DNA from: Martelella lutilitoris
GTDB taxonomy: Bacteria > Pseudomonadota > Alphaproteobacteria > Rhizobiales > Rhizobiaceae
Direction of reading: 5' to 3'
Assembly (NCBI RefSeq): GCF_005924265.1
Contig: NZ_VCLB01000004.1
Coordinates: 124,001 to 188,000 of the forward strand
Length of the DNA: 64,000 bases
Below the pieces are notes generated by a model. It searched no databases. It was given only the letters and a program-made list of their open reading frames with translations, and had not been told where the DNA came from. Below, one piece after another: positions 36,623 through 46,198 of the stretch (position 1 is its first letter; each line of letters starts with the position of its first letter). The position numbers and the translations under genes were made by a program.

Positions 36623-37624
36623 TCAGTCGAATGTCAGAACGATCTTGCCGATATGATCGCCGGCCTCCATGCGCCGGTGCGCATCGGGAGCCTCCTCGAA
36701 GGCAAAGACGCGATCGATCAGCGGCTTCACGCGGCCCTCGGCAATGAGCGGCCAGACCTTCTCGGCAAGATCGTCGCGCACGGCCTTCTTCTCGGCATCG
36801 GTGCGCGGACGCATGGTTGAGCCGGTCACCTTGAGCCGTTTGACCATGATCGGCGTCAGATTGACGTTCTCGGCCTTCGGCCCGCTCAGGAAGGCGATCA
36901 TCGACAGGCAGCCATCCCTGGCAAGGGCGGAAAGATTGCGCTGGAAATAGGCCGCTCCGACCATGTCGAGGATGATATCGACCCCGCGTCCCTCCGTCGC
37001 CGCCTTCACCACCTCGACGAAATCCTGCTCATGATAGTTTATTGCGACCGTCGCGCCGAGCTTCACACAGGCATTGCATTTCTCCGTGGTGCCCGCCGTG
37101 GCGAAGACCCGGGCGCCGAACGCTTTTGCAAGCTGGATGGCCGTCGTGCCGATGCCGCTCGAGCCGCCGTGGATGAGCACATCCTGACCGTCCCGAAGGC
37201 CCGCCATCTGGAAGAGATTGGCCCAGACGGTGAAGAAGGTCTCCGGGATCGCGGCGGCGGAAACGTCATCGATGCCGTCGGGCACCGGCAGAACCTGGCC
37301 TGCCGGAAGCAGGCAGTATTCCGCGTAGCCTCCGCCATTGGCAAGGCCGCAGACGCGCGCGCCGATCTCGATGCCCTCGACATCGTCGCCCCTGGCGACG
37401 ACCGTGCCGGCCACCTCCAGCCCCAGAACCGGGCTTGCGCCGGGCGGCGGCGGATAACTGCCCTGCCTCTGGGCGACATCCGGCCGGTTGACGCCGGCGG
37501 CGGCAACCTTGACCAGAACATCGTTCGCCCCGGGCTTCGGGCGCGGTCCCGTTGCCACCGACATGACCTCCGGGCCGCCAAAGCCGCTGATCGTGATGTA
37601 GCGCATCGAACCGTCTGAAGACAT
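36623..37624 (-). CDS. NAD(P)H quinone oxidoreductase (PIG3 family)
   Basis: A 333-residue zinc-free medium-chain dehydrogenase. The GroES-like domain is seen at the N terminus ([15 protein letters not shown]), [30 protein letters not shown] is diagnostic of the PIG3/Qor group, and the nucleotide site is [19 protein letters not shown]. The start may be the second Met (MRYIT). It likely reduces quinones with NADPH in stress defence. Confidence 0.92.
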   Translation of the reverse strand: MSSDGSMRYITISGFGGPEVMSVATGPRPKPGANDVLVKVAAAGVNRPDVAQRQGSYPPPPGASPVLGLEVAGTVVARGDDVEGIEIGARVCGLANGGGYAEYCLLPAGQVLPVPDGIDDVSAAAIPETFFTVWANLFQMAGLRDGQDVLIHGGSSGIGTTAIQLAKAFGARVFATAGTTEKCNACVKLGATVAINYHEQDFVEVVKAATEGRGVDIILDMVGAAYFQRNLSALARDGCLSMIAFLSGPKAENVNLTPIMVKRLKVTGSTMRPRTDAEKKAVRDDLAEKVWPLIAEGRVKPLIDRVFAFEEAPDAHRRMEAGDHIGKIVLTFD

Positions 37625-37663
37625 TGCTCTCTTGCCTCGGTTGCTCGAATTCCAGAAACCAAG

Positions 37664-37702
37664 AGGCCCGGCCGCGTCCGCCCGGGAACGCCGACCGGGC
37701 CT
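37664..37702 (-). terminator. Terminator-like hairpin behind hdeD-type gene
   Basis: Arms AGGCCCGG / CCGGGCCT around a 23-base loop region that can fold further; it is 10 bp past the HdeD family stop. On the minus strand the tail is CTTGG, so the T tract is weak. Confidence 0.45.
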
Positions 37703-37711
37703 TCCTTCAAC

Positions 37712-38275
37712 TCAACCGTTGCTGCCGGGACGCAGCGCAAGCGCGAAGACCACCATCGACACGCCGTAGACCAGGAAGTCGGCCGCGACGAACAGGCCGA
37801 GCAGCCACAGGCTGTTCTGCGGAAAGTTGGAGGCGATCAGCACGGCGGCCAGTATGAGAACCAGGCCGGAGAAGATCATGAAGCCCCAGCCCTTCAGCGG
37901 GCGCATGGTCATGCCGAGATAGAGCCTGAAGCCGCCGGCAACGGCCAGCGAGACGCCGACGATGATGGTGAACAGGCTGGAGGCCAGAACCGGATTGCGC
38001 ATCAGAACGATGCCGGCCAGCACGTAAAGAAGCCCTGAGATCACCCAGAAGGCGACATGACCCTTCGAACGGTTGTAGAACAGCTGCAGAAGATGGACGA
38101 CACCGGCGACGATCAGCATCGCACCGAAGAAGACCACCGAGGCGACGGTCGTCGCCACAAGATTGCCCAGAAGAATGAGGCTCAGCAGCACGAGCAGCAG
38201 GCCAAAGGCCATGACCCAGCCCCAGCGTCCCCTGATCTTGTCAATATCCGGGCCCTGATCTCCGAAAGTCGTCAT
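37712..38275 (-). CDS. HdeD family membrane protein (DUF308)
   Basis: A 187-residue protein with six closely spaced hydrophobic helices and short loops, matching the DUF308/HdeD family of inner-membrane acid-stress proteins. Recognisable features are the WGWVMAFGLLLVLLSLI first helix and the repeated G-x3-L pairs. Its own promoter region is about 100 bp upstream. HdeD function outside enteric bacteria is not established. Confidence 0.85.
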   Translation of the reverse strand: MTTFGDQGPDIDKIRGRWGWVMAFGLLLVLLSLILLGNLVATTVASVVFFGAMLIVAGVVHLLQLFYNRSKGHVAFWVISGLLYVLAGIVLMRNPVLASSLFTIIVGVSLAVAGGFRLYLGMTMRPLKGWGFMIFSGLVLILAAVLIASNFPQNSLWLLGLFVAADFLVYGVSMVVFALALRPGSNG

Positions 38276-38381
38276 GGTGGAATATCCCCTTCATCACCGC
38301 GTAAAATCGATGCGACGATAGTGATGAAGCTGAATATTAGCAACTATTCTTCGCGCGCGGGCGCGTTTTCCAAAGGGCGCC

Positions 38382-39245
38382 TCAATGCGCCTGGTGGCGC
38401 ACCGCAGGTCGCAGATAGATGACCCAGTAGGCGATCCCGACGAACAACGCGCCGCCGATAATATTGCCGATGGTGACCGGGATCAGATTGGCAAGCACGA
38501 AATTGCTCCAGGTCAGATCGGCAAAGTCTGCCGGATTTGCACCCGATGTCGCCCAGAACTCCGGTCCGGCAAGCGTCCTGGTCAGGATCGCCATCGGGAT
38601 CTGGAACATGTTGGCGACGACGTGTTCGAAGCCTGAGGCGACGAACATGGCGACAGGCAGGATGACGGCCAGGATCTTGTCGGTCGCCGTGCGTCCGGCA
38701 TAGGTCATCCACACGCCGAGGCAGACAAGGACGTTGCACATGATGGCCAGCGCCACCGCCTGCAGGAAGGTGTGGTGCAGCTTGTGCTGGGCGATGTGCA
38801 TGTAGTTGATGCCGAGAAGACCGCCATCACCCTCATAGTGCCGGGCAAGCTGCATGATTCCGACAAGCGTGATCGCGCCGATGAAATTGCCGACATAGAC
38901 CGTCGCCCAGTTGCGAGCGAGCGCGCCCCAGCTGATCTGCCCCGTCGCCTTGCCGATGATGGTCAGCACGGTGCTGGTGAAAAGGTCGGCGCCGGTGAGC
39001 ACGACGAGAACCAGCCCGAGACTGAAGGCGAGGCCGCCGATGAACTTGTTCGCGCCCCAGCCGATATCGCCATTGCCGGTTGTCACGACAGTGTAGAAGA
39101 TGAACGCTATGCCGATGAAAGCGCCGGCCATCATTGCGGAGACGAGCAGCGACACGGGATCCTTTTTGACCTTTGCAATGCCCGCGGCTTCGGCCTTTTC
39201 GGCCATGACATGGGGCGGGAAGGCATCGAAATTGAAATGCTGCAT
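38382..39245 (-). CDS. Formate/nitrite transporter family protein
   Basis: A 287-residue FNT channel with six helices. The central histidine motif is ASGFEHVVANMFQIP, and the first half repeat has the GAFIGIAFI segment. FNT pentamers pass formate, nitrite, acetate or hydrosulfide. No nitrite reductase or formate dehydrogenase gene is adjacent, so the substrate stays open. Convergent neighbours none; it diverges from the GST gene at 39423. Confidence 0.92.
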   Translation of the reverse strand: MQHFNFDAFPPHVMAEKAEAAGIAKVKKDPVSLLVSAMMAGAFIGIAFIFYTVVTTGNGDIGWGANKFIGGLAFSLGLVLVVLTGADLFTSTVLTIIGKATGQISWGALARNWATVYVGNFIGAITLVGIMQLARHYEGDGGLLGINYMHIAQHKLHHTFLQAVALAIMCNVLVCLGVWMTYAGRTATDKILAVILPVAMFVASGFEHVVANMFQIPMAILTRTLAGPEFWATSGANPADFADLTWSNFVLANLIPVTIGNIIGGALFVGIAYWVIYLRPAVRHQAH

Positions 39246-39422
39246 GGTCAGAAAACTCCGTCGGTGGACGCTTGGGAGGCGCGTGGCCGATACCTAGCAG
39301 CCCGGAAAGTCCTTGCGTTGATCTTGATCAGTCCGACAAGGACGGCAAATCTGGGGCTGATCGCCAGGCGCGACATCTGCATAATGGCAATCATTACCGA
39401 ATCATACCGGAAGGACCGTGAC

Positions 39423-40064
39423 ATGCTGAAAATATGGGGCCGCGCGACATCATCCAATGTACAAGCGTTGATGTGGACTGTCGGCGAGCTTGGACTTGAA
39501 CACGAACGGTATGATGTCGGCTTCAAATTCGGCGGCACCGACACGCCGGAATTCCTGGCGATGAACCCGAACGGACTGATCCCTGTCGTCAAGGACGGCG
39601 ACGATGGTGAGGCCCTGTTCGAGACAGGCGCCATCTGCCGCTACCTCGCCGCCCGCTATGCACGTGACAGCTTCTGGCCGAAAGATCCGGCAGCGCGCGC
39701 CCATGTCGACAAATGGGCCGAATGGGGCAAGGTCACCGCCGCTGCCGCCTTCACCATGCCGATCTTCTGGCCCGTGGTGCGCACGCCGGAGCAAGACCGC
39801 GACCCGGAAGCGATCGCCGGCGCGATAGCCGCCTTCGACAGGCTCCTGGGCATTGCCGAGGCCGAGCTCCAGAAACACGCCTTCCTTGCGGGCGACGACT
39901 TCACGCTGGCCGACATCATGTTCGGCCACATTCTCTACCGCTACTACACGATGGAGATCGACCGTGCCGCGCGACCGGCGGTCGAGGCCTATTATGCGGC
40001 CATGACCGAGCGGGCGGCCTATCGCGCCCATGTCATGGTTTCCTATGAGAGCCTGCGTCCCTGA
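39423..40064 (+). CDS. Glutathione S-transferase family protein
   Basis: A 213-residue GST: N-terminal thioredoxin fold (MLKIWGRATSSNVQALMW, with Ser10/Ser11 as the likely catalytic position), NPNGLIPVV, and the glutathione-contact ETGAICRYLAARY, then an all-helical C domain with the family Asp in GDDFTLADIMFGH. The ATG at 39423 has GGAAGGA upstream; the frame stays open upstream across the FNT gene but that is antisense. Its TGA shares one base with the next start. Confidence 0.9.
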   Translation: MLKIWGRATSSNVQALMWTVGELGLEHERYDVGFKFGGTDTPEFLAMNPNGLIPVVKDGDDGEALFETGAICRYLAARYARDSFWPKDPAARAHVDKWAEWGKVTAAAAFTMPIFWPVVRTPEQDRDPEAIAGAIAAFDRLLGIAEAELQKHAFLAGDDFTLADIMFGHILYRYYTMEIDRAARPAVEAYYAAMTERAAYRAHVMVSYESLRP

Positions 40065-40987
40065 TGGCCGGGGAAGCAAAGAGCGGCGAAGCCCGGCAAA
40101 CCGGCAACGCCCTGGCGAAGACCGTGCTTGTTGCCGGCGCGACAGGCTATCTCGGACGACATCTGGTCGCAGCGTTTCACAAATCGGGTTATCGGGTGAT
40201 CGCCCTTGTGCGCGACGGAAACCGCGCGGCGCGGCTCCTGCCCGAGGCAGACCAGTTGATCGAGGCGGAAGCGACGGAGGCCGAAAGCCTCTCCGGCATC
40301 ATGAACAATGTCGATATCGTGATATCCGCCCTCGGTATAACCCGGCAAAAGGACGGGCTCACCTATCACGACGTCGACTACGGCGCCAATTGCAATCTGC
40401 TGGCGGAGGCTGAACGCGCCGGCGTCTCGCGTTTTGCCTATGTCCACGTTTTCAAGGGCGATCAGTTTGCCGACGAGAGCGCGCTGGCCCGCGCCAAGCA
40501 GGATTTTGTCGACAGACTTGAGGAAAGCGCCCTGCCCTCCACGGTCATAGCCCCCACCGGTTATTTCTCGGATATGGGCGACGTCTTCAACATGGCCGCG
40601 CGCGGCCGCGTCTTTCTTTTCGGCGATGGCCAAGTGCGCGTAAACCCGATCGCCGGCGCGGACCTTGCGGCGGCATCGGTCGATGCGATCGAAAACGGGA
40701 CGGCGCATGTCGATATCGGCGGCCCGGACGTTTTCACCTTCGACGACATCGGTCGGCTTGCCTTTGCCGCGTTGGGAAAACCGCCCCGTTTTCTTCATCT
40801 GCCGCAGTTCATAGCCGACGGTCTGCTTTTTATCCTCAAAAGGATCACCGGACCCGCCACATGGGGACCGTTCGAGTTCTTTCTCGTTGTCTCCCGCCGT
40901 GACATGGCCGCGCCGTGTTACGGCACGCAAACGCTTCAGGCGCATTTCGAAGAGCTTGCGCAAGACAGGACAAATAACCGTGGGTGA
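40064..40987 (+). CDS. NAD(P)-binding oxidoreductase (atypical SDR, NmrA-like)
   Basis: A 307-residue Rossmann protein: TVLVAGATGYLGRHLVAAF (G-x-x-G-x-x-G) near residue 20, DIVISALGITRQKDG, and a C-terminal extension with FLHLPQFIADGLLFIL. The classical SDR YxxxK is not evident, which places it with the NmrA/atypical group of complex I assembly or redox-sensing proteins. The ATG lies in TGATG with the GST stop, so the two genes are translationally coupled and may act together. Confidence 0.85.
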   Translation: MAGEAKSGEARQTGNALAKTVLVAGATGYLGRHLVAAFHKSGYRVIALVRDGNRAARLLPEADQLIEAEATEAESLSGIMNNVDIVISALGITRQKDGLTYHDVDYGANCNLLAEAERAGVSRFAYVHVFKGDQFADESALARAKQDFVDRLEESALPSTVIAPTGYFSDMGDVFNMAARGRVFLFGDGQVRVNPIAGADLAAASVDAIENGTAHVDIGGPDVFTFDDIGRLAFAALGKPPRFLHLPQFIADGLLFILKRITGPATWGPFEFFLVVSRRDMAAPCYGTQTLQAHFEELAQDRTNNRG

Positions 40988-41130
40988 ACGGAAATTGCGT
41001 TACGCGGCCTTGAAATCAACCAACGGCAAGAGGATAACGGGTTCAACCGCCCCGCTTCCTGTACTTTGATACCGGGCCCCGGACCGGGATATTTTTAAAA
41101 CACCAAAGAGATTGCCGCGAAAGCCAGGTC

Positions 41131-42543
41131 ATGCGCCCCTATTACAAGAACGTCAAAATGGTCCGTCGCACACGGGTGATGTGGGGATCATGGCGCATAT
41201 GGCAACCAAGGCTGGTTTTCTGGGTCGGGGCCCTCATGATCGGGGTGATCAGCGTGTTTTTCGCGCGCGCTGCCGATTTCGCCTATGAACTGTTCGAGCA
41301 CATGCGGCAATCGACCGCCTATTCGCCCTATCTCCCGCTGATCCTGACGCCGCTCGGCTTCATGCTCTGTTCCTATCTGAGCACGCGCTGGTTTCCCAAT
41401 TCCCAAGGGTCGGGCATCCCGCAGGCGATCGCCGCCCGGCATTTGCACAACACCGAAAGCCAGCACCGGCTGCTCAATCTCAGGGTCGCCGCCGGCAAGA
41501 TCCTGATCACCGTGATTGGCCTCTTCTGCGGCGCCTCGATCGGCCGCGAGGGCCCGACCGCGCAGGTCGGCGCCTCGATCATGATCCAGACCGCGCGCTG
41601 GGGAAAGATGATCCAGACCAAGGGGTTGATCGTCGCCGGTTCGGCCGCCGGCATCTCGGCCGCCTTCAACACGCCGCTCGCCGGCATCGTCTTCGCCATC
41701 GAGGAAATGAGCCGCGCCTACGAATCGCGCGCCAACGGCCTTGTTGTCTCCGCCATCATCCTTTCCGGCCTTGCGGCGATCGGGCTTGCAGGCAACTACA
41801 CCTATTTCGGCCAGGCCTCGGCCATCGCCGTCAGGCCAGAGGAATGGGTCGCGGTGTTCGTCTGCGGCATCGGCGGCGGCCTGCTGGGCGCCATGTTCTC
41901 GCTCTATTCGCTGAAGGTGGCGCGGCGCGTCAAGCGCTGGGCGCAGCCTGCGCCGATCAAGCGGATGGCGCTTGTCGCCGGCGGCTGCGGCCTGGCCGTT
42001 GCCGTCATCGGCATTCTCTTTGGCGGCGCGACCTTCGGCACCGGCTATGAGCAGGCCAGAACCGTGATCGAGGGCGGATCAATCAGCCCCTTCTTCTTCG
42101 TCGGCAAGCTGGCGGCAACCTTCCTTTCCATGGCGTCGGGCATTCCCGGCGGCCTGTTCGCGCCATCGCTCTCGGTCGGCGCAACGCTCGGTTCCTCGGT
42201 CGCCCACCTGCTCGGCGTCAGCATCGGTCTTGGCGCCATCCTCGGCATGGCGGGCTATTTCGCCGGCGTCGTGCAGTCGCCGATGACCGCCTTCGTCATC
42301 ATTCTGGAAATGACGGACAATCATGACGGCATCATCACCTTGATGGCGACCTCCATGCTCGGCTATATCGCCTCGCGCATGATCTCGCGCGAACCGCTCT
42401 ATCATGGCCTGTCGCGCGCCTTCATCGCCGACAGCATCAAGTTCCAGCGCGCCCGCAACCGCGAGTCGGCGCTGGAAGAACGCGGCACCGCCGACGAGAT
42501 GCGTGAGGAAACCCGTCGTTATAATGACAAGGGCGCCATATAG
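41131..42543 (+). CDS. ClC family chloride channel/antiporter
   Basis: A 470-residue ClC protein. Selectivity motifs are present in order: NSQGSGIPQA, GREGPTAQVG with the gating glutamate (Glu148 of ClC-ec1), and FAIEEMSRAY with the internal proton glutamate (Glu203). Both glutamates mean a Cl-/H+ exchanger rather than a passive channel. No CBS domains; the tail is short. Located between the NmrA-like gene and cysH, each with its own upstream gap. Confidence 0.93.
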   Translation: MRPYYKNVKMVRRTRVMWGSWRIWQPRLVFWVGALMIGVISVFFARAADFAYELFEHMRQSTAYSPYLPLILTPLGFMLCSYLSTRWFPNSQGSGIPQAIAARHLHNTESQHRLLNLRVAAGKILITVIGLFCGASIGREGPTAQVGASIMIQTARWGKMIQTKGLIVAGSAAGISAAFNTPLAGIVFAIEEMSRAYESRANGLVVSAIILSGLAAIGLAGNYTYFGQASAIAVRPEEWVAVFVCGIGGGLLGAMFSLYSLKVARRVKRWAQPAPIKRMALVAGGCGLAVAVIGILFGGATFGTGYEQARTVIEGGSISPFFFVGKLAATFLSMASGIPGGLFAPSLSVGATLGSSVAHLLGVSIGLGAILGMAGYFAGVVQSPMTAFVIILEMTDNHDGIITLMATSMLGYIASRMISREPLYHGLSRAFIADSIKFQRARNRESALEERGTADEMREETRRYNDKGAI

Positions 42544-42685
42544 AACCGGTCCGGGCAGCGCGTTCTAGCAATCGAAGGTTTTACGCCAAGCTTTTGTCGC
42601 CGCCGCCTCGATTTCGACAAGCCGGTTCCTCGCGCAAAGCCGGCTTGAACGCGATACTGCAGCAAACGGACATGATGCGAGTTTG

Positions 42686-43402
42686 ATGATGACGCTTTCC
42701 TCAAAGATCGACCTTGAAGACACCCTTGCCGCGCTGGACCTTGAAGGAAGGCTGCGGCTCGTGGCCGAATCCGGCCGACCTGCCGTTTTCACCACCAGCC
42801 TCGGCATCGAGGATCAGGTGCTGACCGGCGCGATCGCCATGGCCGGCCTGCCGATCAGGATCGTCACGCTCGACACCGGTCGACTGTTTGACGAGACCCT
42901 GCAGCTAATCGAGGACACCGAAGCCCGCTTCGACATCACAATCGAACGCTACCGTCCCCGCCAGGAGGCCGTGGATACCTACGTGGCCGAACATGGCCGT
43001 AACGGTTTTTACGAGAGCGTTGAGGCGCGCCACGCCTGCTGTCACATCCGCAAGCTCGAGCCGCTCGCGCAGGCGCTCGAAGGCGCTGCCTACTGGATCA
43101 CGGGTCTGAGGCGCGGCCAGTCCGGCAATCGGGCGACGACACCCTTTTCCGAGGAAGACAAAGCGCGGCATCTGACAAAGATCAACCCGCTCGCCGACTG
43201 GAGCATCGAGGACATCCGCGCCTTCGCCAAGACGCATGAGGTCCCCCTCAACCCGCTGCATGAGCGTGGCTATCCCTCCATCGGCTGCGCCCCCTGCACG
43301 CGCGCGATCAAGCCCGGCGAACCGGAGCGCGCCGGGCGCTGGTGGTGGGAGAATGACGCCAAGCGCGAATGCGGCCTGCATGTCGCGCGCGCCGCACGCT
43401 GA
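42686..43402 (+). CDS. cysH: Adenosine 5'-phosphosulfate reductase (assimilatory)
   Basis: A 238-residue enzyme that reduces APS to sulfite. The four [4Fe-4S] cysteines are present as ACCHIRK and GCAPCTR, so this is the APS type, not the PAPS type without a cluster; the redox cysteine is in KRECGLH at the C terminus. TSLGIEDQVLT is the nucleotide-binding PP loop-like start. The ATG at 42686 is chosen over an in-frame TTG at 42683. Other cys genes are not adjacent. Confidence 0.95.
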   Translation: MMTLSSKIDLEDTLAALDLEGRLRLVAESGRPAVFTTSLGIEDQVLTGAIAMAGLPIRIVTLDTGRLFDETLQLIEDTEARFDITIERYRPRQEAVDTYVAEHGRNGFYESVEARHACCHIRKLEPLAQALEGAAYWITGLRRGQSGNRATTPFSEEDKARHLTKINPLADWSIEDIRAFAKTHEVPLNPLHERGYPSIGCAPCTRAIKPGEPERAGRWWWENDAKRECGLHVARAAR

Positions 43403-43414
43403 CGGCTCTGCCCG

Positions 43415-44512
43415 TTACCGCCGGGTCGAATTGCCCTCGATGATCTCGAACGGCAGTTCGACGGCGGCCTCCGGGCGTTCGCCCTCCGTCAAATAGCGCA
43501 TGATCAGTTCGGCCGCCTTGAAGCCGATCTCGTAGAGCGGAACATAGACCGAGGTCAGCGGCGATTCTTCCATCTCGGCAAAATCCACGCCGTTATAGCC
43601 GCAGATGCCGAGTTCCTCCGGCACGCGGACGCCGAGTTGCTGGGCGCCGAAATAGACCCCCATGGCAAGCCGGTCATTGTGACAGAAGACGGCATCCACC
43701 TCCGGCATGCGTCGCCGGAGGTTGCGGATGAGGTTCACCCCCTGCTCCATCGGATTGCCGGTTTCAGCTTCGAAAACATAGGCCGGATCGTAGCATCCGG
43801 CCTTCAAAAGCGCATCGCGATAGCCCTCGAAGCGACGGCGGGAGCGGATGTCCTTGCCGCCGCCCAAAAGCGCAATCCGCTCATAGCCCTGCGCCAGGAG
43901 ATGCTCGACGGCGGCGGCGGCGGCCGCACGGTTGCGGATGCCAACGCCCATGTCCAGCGGCTCGATGCTGGTATCCATCATCTGCACCACCGGACAGCCG
44001 AGCTCGGCGATCAGCGGCTTGTTGACCGGGAACTCGGCAACGCTCTCGAGAATGATGCCGGCGGGGTTCTGCGCCACGAAGAGCCGCAGCAGCTTGGCTT
44101 CCTCAGCGGCGTTCAGACCGATATTGGCGAATTGCGTACTGACGTCGCTGGTCAGGAACCGGTCCTCGACGCCGCGGGCGGCGTGAAAGAAGCCGCTCAT
44201 CTCCATGATCGGCGCCAGCACCGCGACGATGCCGCTGTGCCGGCTGGCCAGCGCCCGGGCGGCGAAGTTCGGCACGTAGCCGATCTCCTCGACGACGTCG
44301 AGAATGGTCTCGCGCAGCTTTTCGCTCACCTTGTGCGGTTCGCGCAGCGCGCGTGACACAGTGATCGGGCTGACGCCCGCCAGCCGCGCGACATCGCTCA
44401 ACGTCGTTCGCGATTTCGAACCGCCCCTCAGCCGAAAAGACAATTCTTCAATCCCCTGTCCCGCCCACCGGCGCTTTTCGTTCCATTCACTTGCGTCGCA
44501 TGTCCCGTTCAT
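43415..44512 (-). CDS. LacI family transcriptional regulator (GntR/GluR-like)
   Basis: A 365-residue regulator. The HTH TTLSDVARLAGVSPITVSRAL begins only at residue 36, giving an unusually long N-terminal arm; an internal TTG near residue 25 with a GGGGA site would give a normal length and may be the true start. The periplasmic-binding fold follows. The ligand pocket resembles gluconate-type regulators. No sugar pathway is adjacent; the target may be the FAD reductase gene upstream or be elsewhere. Confidence 0.85.
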   Translation of the reverse strand: MNGTCDASEWNEKRRWAGQGIEELSFRLRGGSKSRTTLSDVARLAGVSPITVSRALREPHKVSEKLRETILDVVEEIGYVPNFAARALASRHSGIVAVLAPIMEMSGFFHAARGVEDRFLTSDVSTQFANIGLNAAEEAKLLRLFVAQNPAGIILESVAEFPVNKPLIAELGCPVVQMMDTSIEPLDMGVGIRNRAAAAAAVEHLLAQGYERIALLGGGKDIRSRRRFEGYRDALLKAGCYDPAYVFEAETGNPMEQGVNLIRNLRRRMPEVDAVFCHNDRLAMGVYFGAQQLGVRVPEELGICGYNGVDFAEMEESPLTSVYVPLYEIGFKAAELIMRYLTEGERPEAAVELPFEIIEGNSTRR

Positions 44513-44577
44513 TATTTTACCATGAAATTCAAATCCACGGCAAAACGGCTTTTGTCAACCTCGCGGGCAATTGCTCC

Positions 44578-45798
44578 TCAAGGATTGGCCAGCGCCTTCA
44601 GATCGGTAGCGGGGTCGGAAATCACGTCGACCGACGGATTGATCCCCGCAGAAAGCATCTTCTTGGCACAGACATAGGCGCGCGCGTCGTTGATCGCATC
44701 GACGGCCAGAAGCGTATCACCCTTGAAATACCAGACTGATTTGCTGCCTTCGCGGGCCCCCTCTCGCACCACGACACGATCATAGCCGCCATTATAGCCG
44801 GCGATTTGAAGTTTCACATCATATTGATCCGACCAGAACCACGGTTCGGGTTGATAGGTCTTGTCCGAGCCTGCGATCACCGCTGCAATCGCCTCTCCCT
44901 GGTCGACGGCATTGGGCACCGATTCGAGGCGGATACGCGCCCCGCGATAGGGCTGTTCGACGCAATCGCCGACGGCAAAGATGTCTGGATCGGATGTCCG
45001 TCCGAATGCATCGACGACGATGCCGTTTCCGACGGCAAGGCCCGCTTCCTTTGCCAACTGGTCGTTCGGCGTCACGCCGATTCCCACAACCACCATGTCG
45101 ATCTCGAGCGTTTCGCCGCCCGAAAGCACCGCGCGGCGGACATGTCCGTCCTCGCCCTCTAAATGGATCAGGCCGGTGTTCTCGCGGATGTCAACGCCGT
45201 GATCGCGATGGATGGCGCGCATGATCTCGGAGGTTTCAGCCGCTGCGACGCGTTTGAGGATGCGGTCAGCCATCTCGATCACGGTGACCTCGACCTCGAA
45301 TTTCCGCGCAACGGCAGCCGCCTCGAGGCCGACATAACCGCCGCCGACGACCAGAAGCCTTGCGCCCGGCTTCATCGCTTTGGCAAGCCGGTCGGCATCA
45401 TGCTTGTCGCGCATGACGAATACGCCGTCGAGATCGCCGCCGAGATCTTCCGGCAGTCGGCGCGGCGCGGCACCCGTGGCGAGCACCAGCGTGCCGTAGG
45501 GAAGCGTTGAGCCGTCCTGCATCACCACCTGCCTGGCATCCCGGTCGATACGTTCGACGAAGCGCTCCAGCAGAAGGTTCACGTCGTTTTCACCGTACCA
45601 GGTCTCGGGCCTGAACAGCAGACGGTCGAAGGCCATTTCGCCGAGAAGGTATTTCTTCGAAAGCGGCGGCCGCTGGTAGGGCGGCACGGCTTCCGCACCG
45701 ATCAACGTAATCGGTCGCTCGTCTTTCAGCGCCCTCAATTTGGCCGCGACGGCAAAGCCGCCCTGACCTGCTCCGACAATGACAATCCGATCAGACAC
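44578..45798 (-). CDS. NAD(P)/FAD-dependent ferredoxin/rubredoxin-type reductase
   Basis: A 406-residue two-dinucleotide-fold flavoprotein. FAD site GAGQGGFAVAAKL at residues 8-20, NAD site VVGGGYVGLEAAA at about 150, the FAD C-domain motif DIFAVGDCVEQPYRG, and the C-terminal interface domain WSDQYDVKLQIAGYN. Length and motifs fit the class that feeds electrons to [2Fe-2S] ferredoxins of Rieske oxygenases or P450s (ThcD/BphA4/CamA type). No partner ferredoxin or oxygenase is in the window. Confidence 0.92.
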   Translation of the reverse strand: MSDRIVIVGAGQGGFAVAAKLRALKDERPITLIGAEAVPPYQRPPLSKKYLLGEMAFDRLLFRPETWYGENDVNLLLERFVERIDRDARQVVMQDGSTLPYGTLVLATGAAPRRLPEDLGGDLDGVFVMRDKHDADRLAKAMKPGARLLVVGGGYVGLEAAAVARKFEVEVTVIEMADRILKRVAAAETSEIMRAIHRDHGVDIRENTGLIHLEGEDGHVRRAVLSGGETLEIDMVVVGIGVTPNDQLAKEAGLAVGNGIVVDAFGRTSDPDIFAVGDCVEQPYRGARIRLESVPNAVDQGEAIAAVIAGSDKTYQPEPWFWSDQYDVKLQIAGYNGGYDRVVVREGAREGSKSVWYFKGDTLLAVDAINDARAYVCAKKMLSAGINPSVDVISDPATDLKALANP

Positions 45799-45910
45799 GG
45801 GTGCCCCTCTTTTCGTTTGTTTTCGATGCAGACCAATGGCTTACGTTCAGATCAAGGCCCCGTCAATCATCTGAGCAGCGCCGATTAGGCACCGGTGCGC
45901 GACAAAAAAA

Positions 45911-45930
45911 GGCCCGGTTTGCGCCGGGCC
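45911..45930 (-). terminator. Terminator hairpin with T tract (displaced from the TRAP gene)
   Basis: A 20-bp near-perfect palindrome, arms GGCCCGG / CCGGGCC, with seven T on the minus strand (GGGCCTTTTTTT). Polarity fits the TRAP binding protein gene, whose stop is at 46199, 269 bp away. An identical 20-bp hairpin lies at 46135-46154. Confidence 0.75.
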
Positions 45931-46134
45931 CCAGTTTGTTGACAAAACATGCGTAACCCGCATCCGTCATACCGGCCTTGAGCCGGTATCCAGGGCCAAA
46001 GAGCAACGACTATCGCCCTTAAGTTACTGTGACAAAGAGTGTTTTTGTGGCCCTGGACCCCGGCTCAAGGCCGGGGTGACGGAGATTTGGGGGCAGGCCC
46101 CTTGCATCTGCAGCCGGCATCGTCAATAGCCAGA
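45931..46134. repeat. REP-bearing small element, full copy D (about 204 bp)
   Basis: Inverted relative of the element at 5208-5422. Left end CCAGTTTGTTGACAAAAC; REP units 45966-45998 (CCGGCCTTGAGCCGG core) and 46048-46082 (CCGGCTCAAGGCCGG core) with the GTGGCCCTGG and GACAAAGAG spacer; right end with GGGGTGACGGAGATTTGG then a degenerate inverted end (CTATTGACG read in reverse). No coding capacity. Flanked by two identical 20-bp hairpins. Confidence 0.7.
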
Positions 46135-46154
46135 GGCCCGGTTTGCGCCGGGCC
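46135..46154 (-). terminator. Hairpin, gene-proximal duplicate without T tract
   Basis: Identical in all 20 bases to 45911-45930 but followed by TCTGG on the minus strand, so a poor terminator by itself. It lies 44 bp after the TRAP gene stop. Confidence 0.6.
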
Positions 46155-46198
46155 TCCTCGCGTGTTGTTCTATGATCCAGCCGATGGCGGAGCAGTCT

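Noticed and set aside
41085-41105. CCGG-rich hairpin followed by TTTTT between the NmrA-like and ClC genes
   Set aside because: The stem is only 4-5 bp and ambiguous; too weak to call a terminator.
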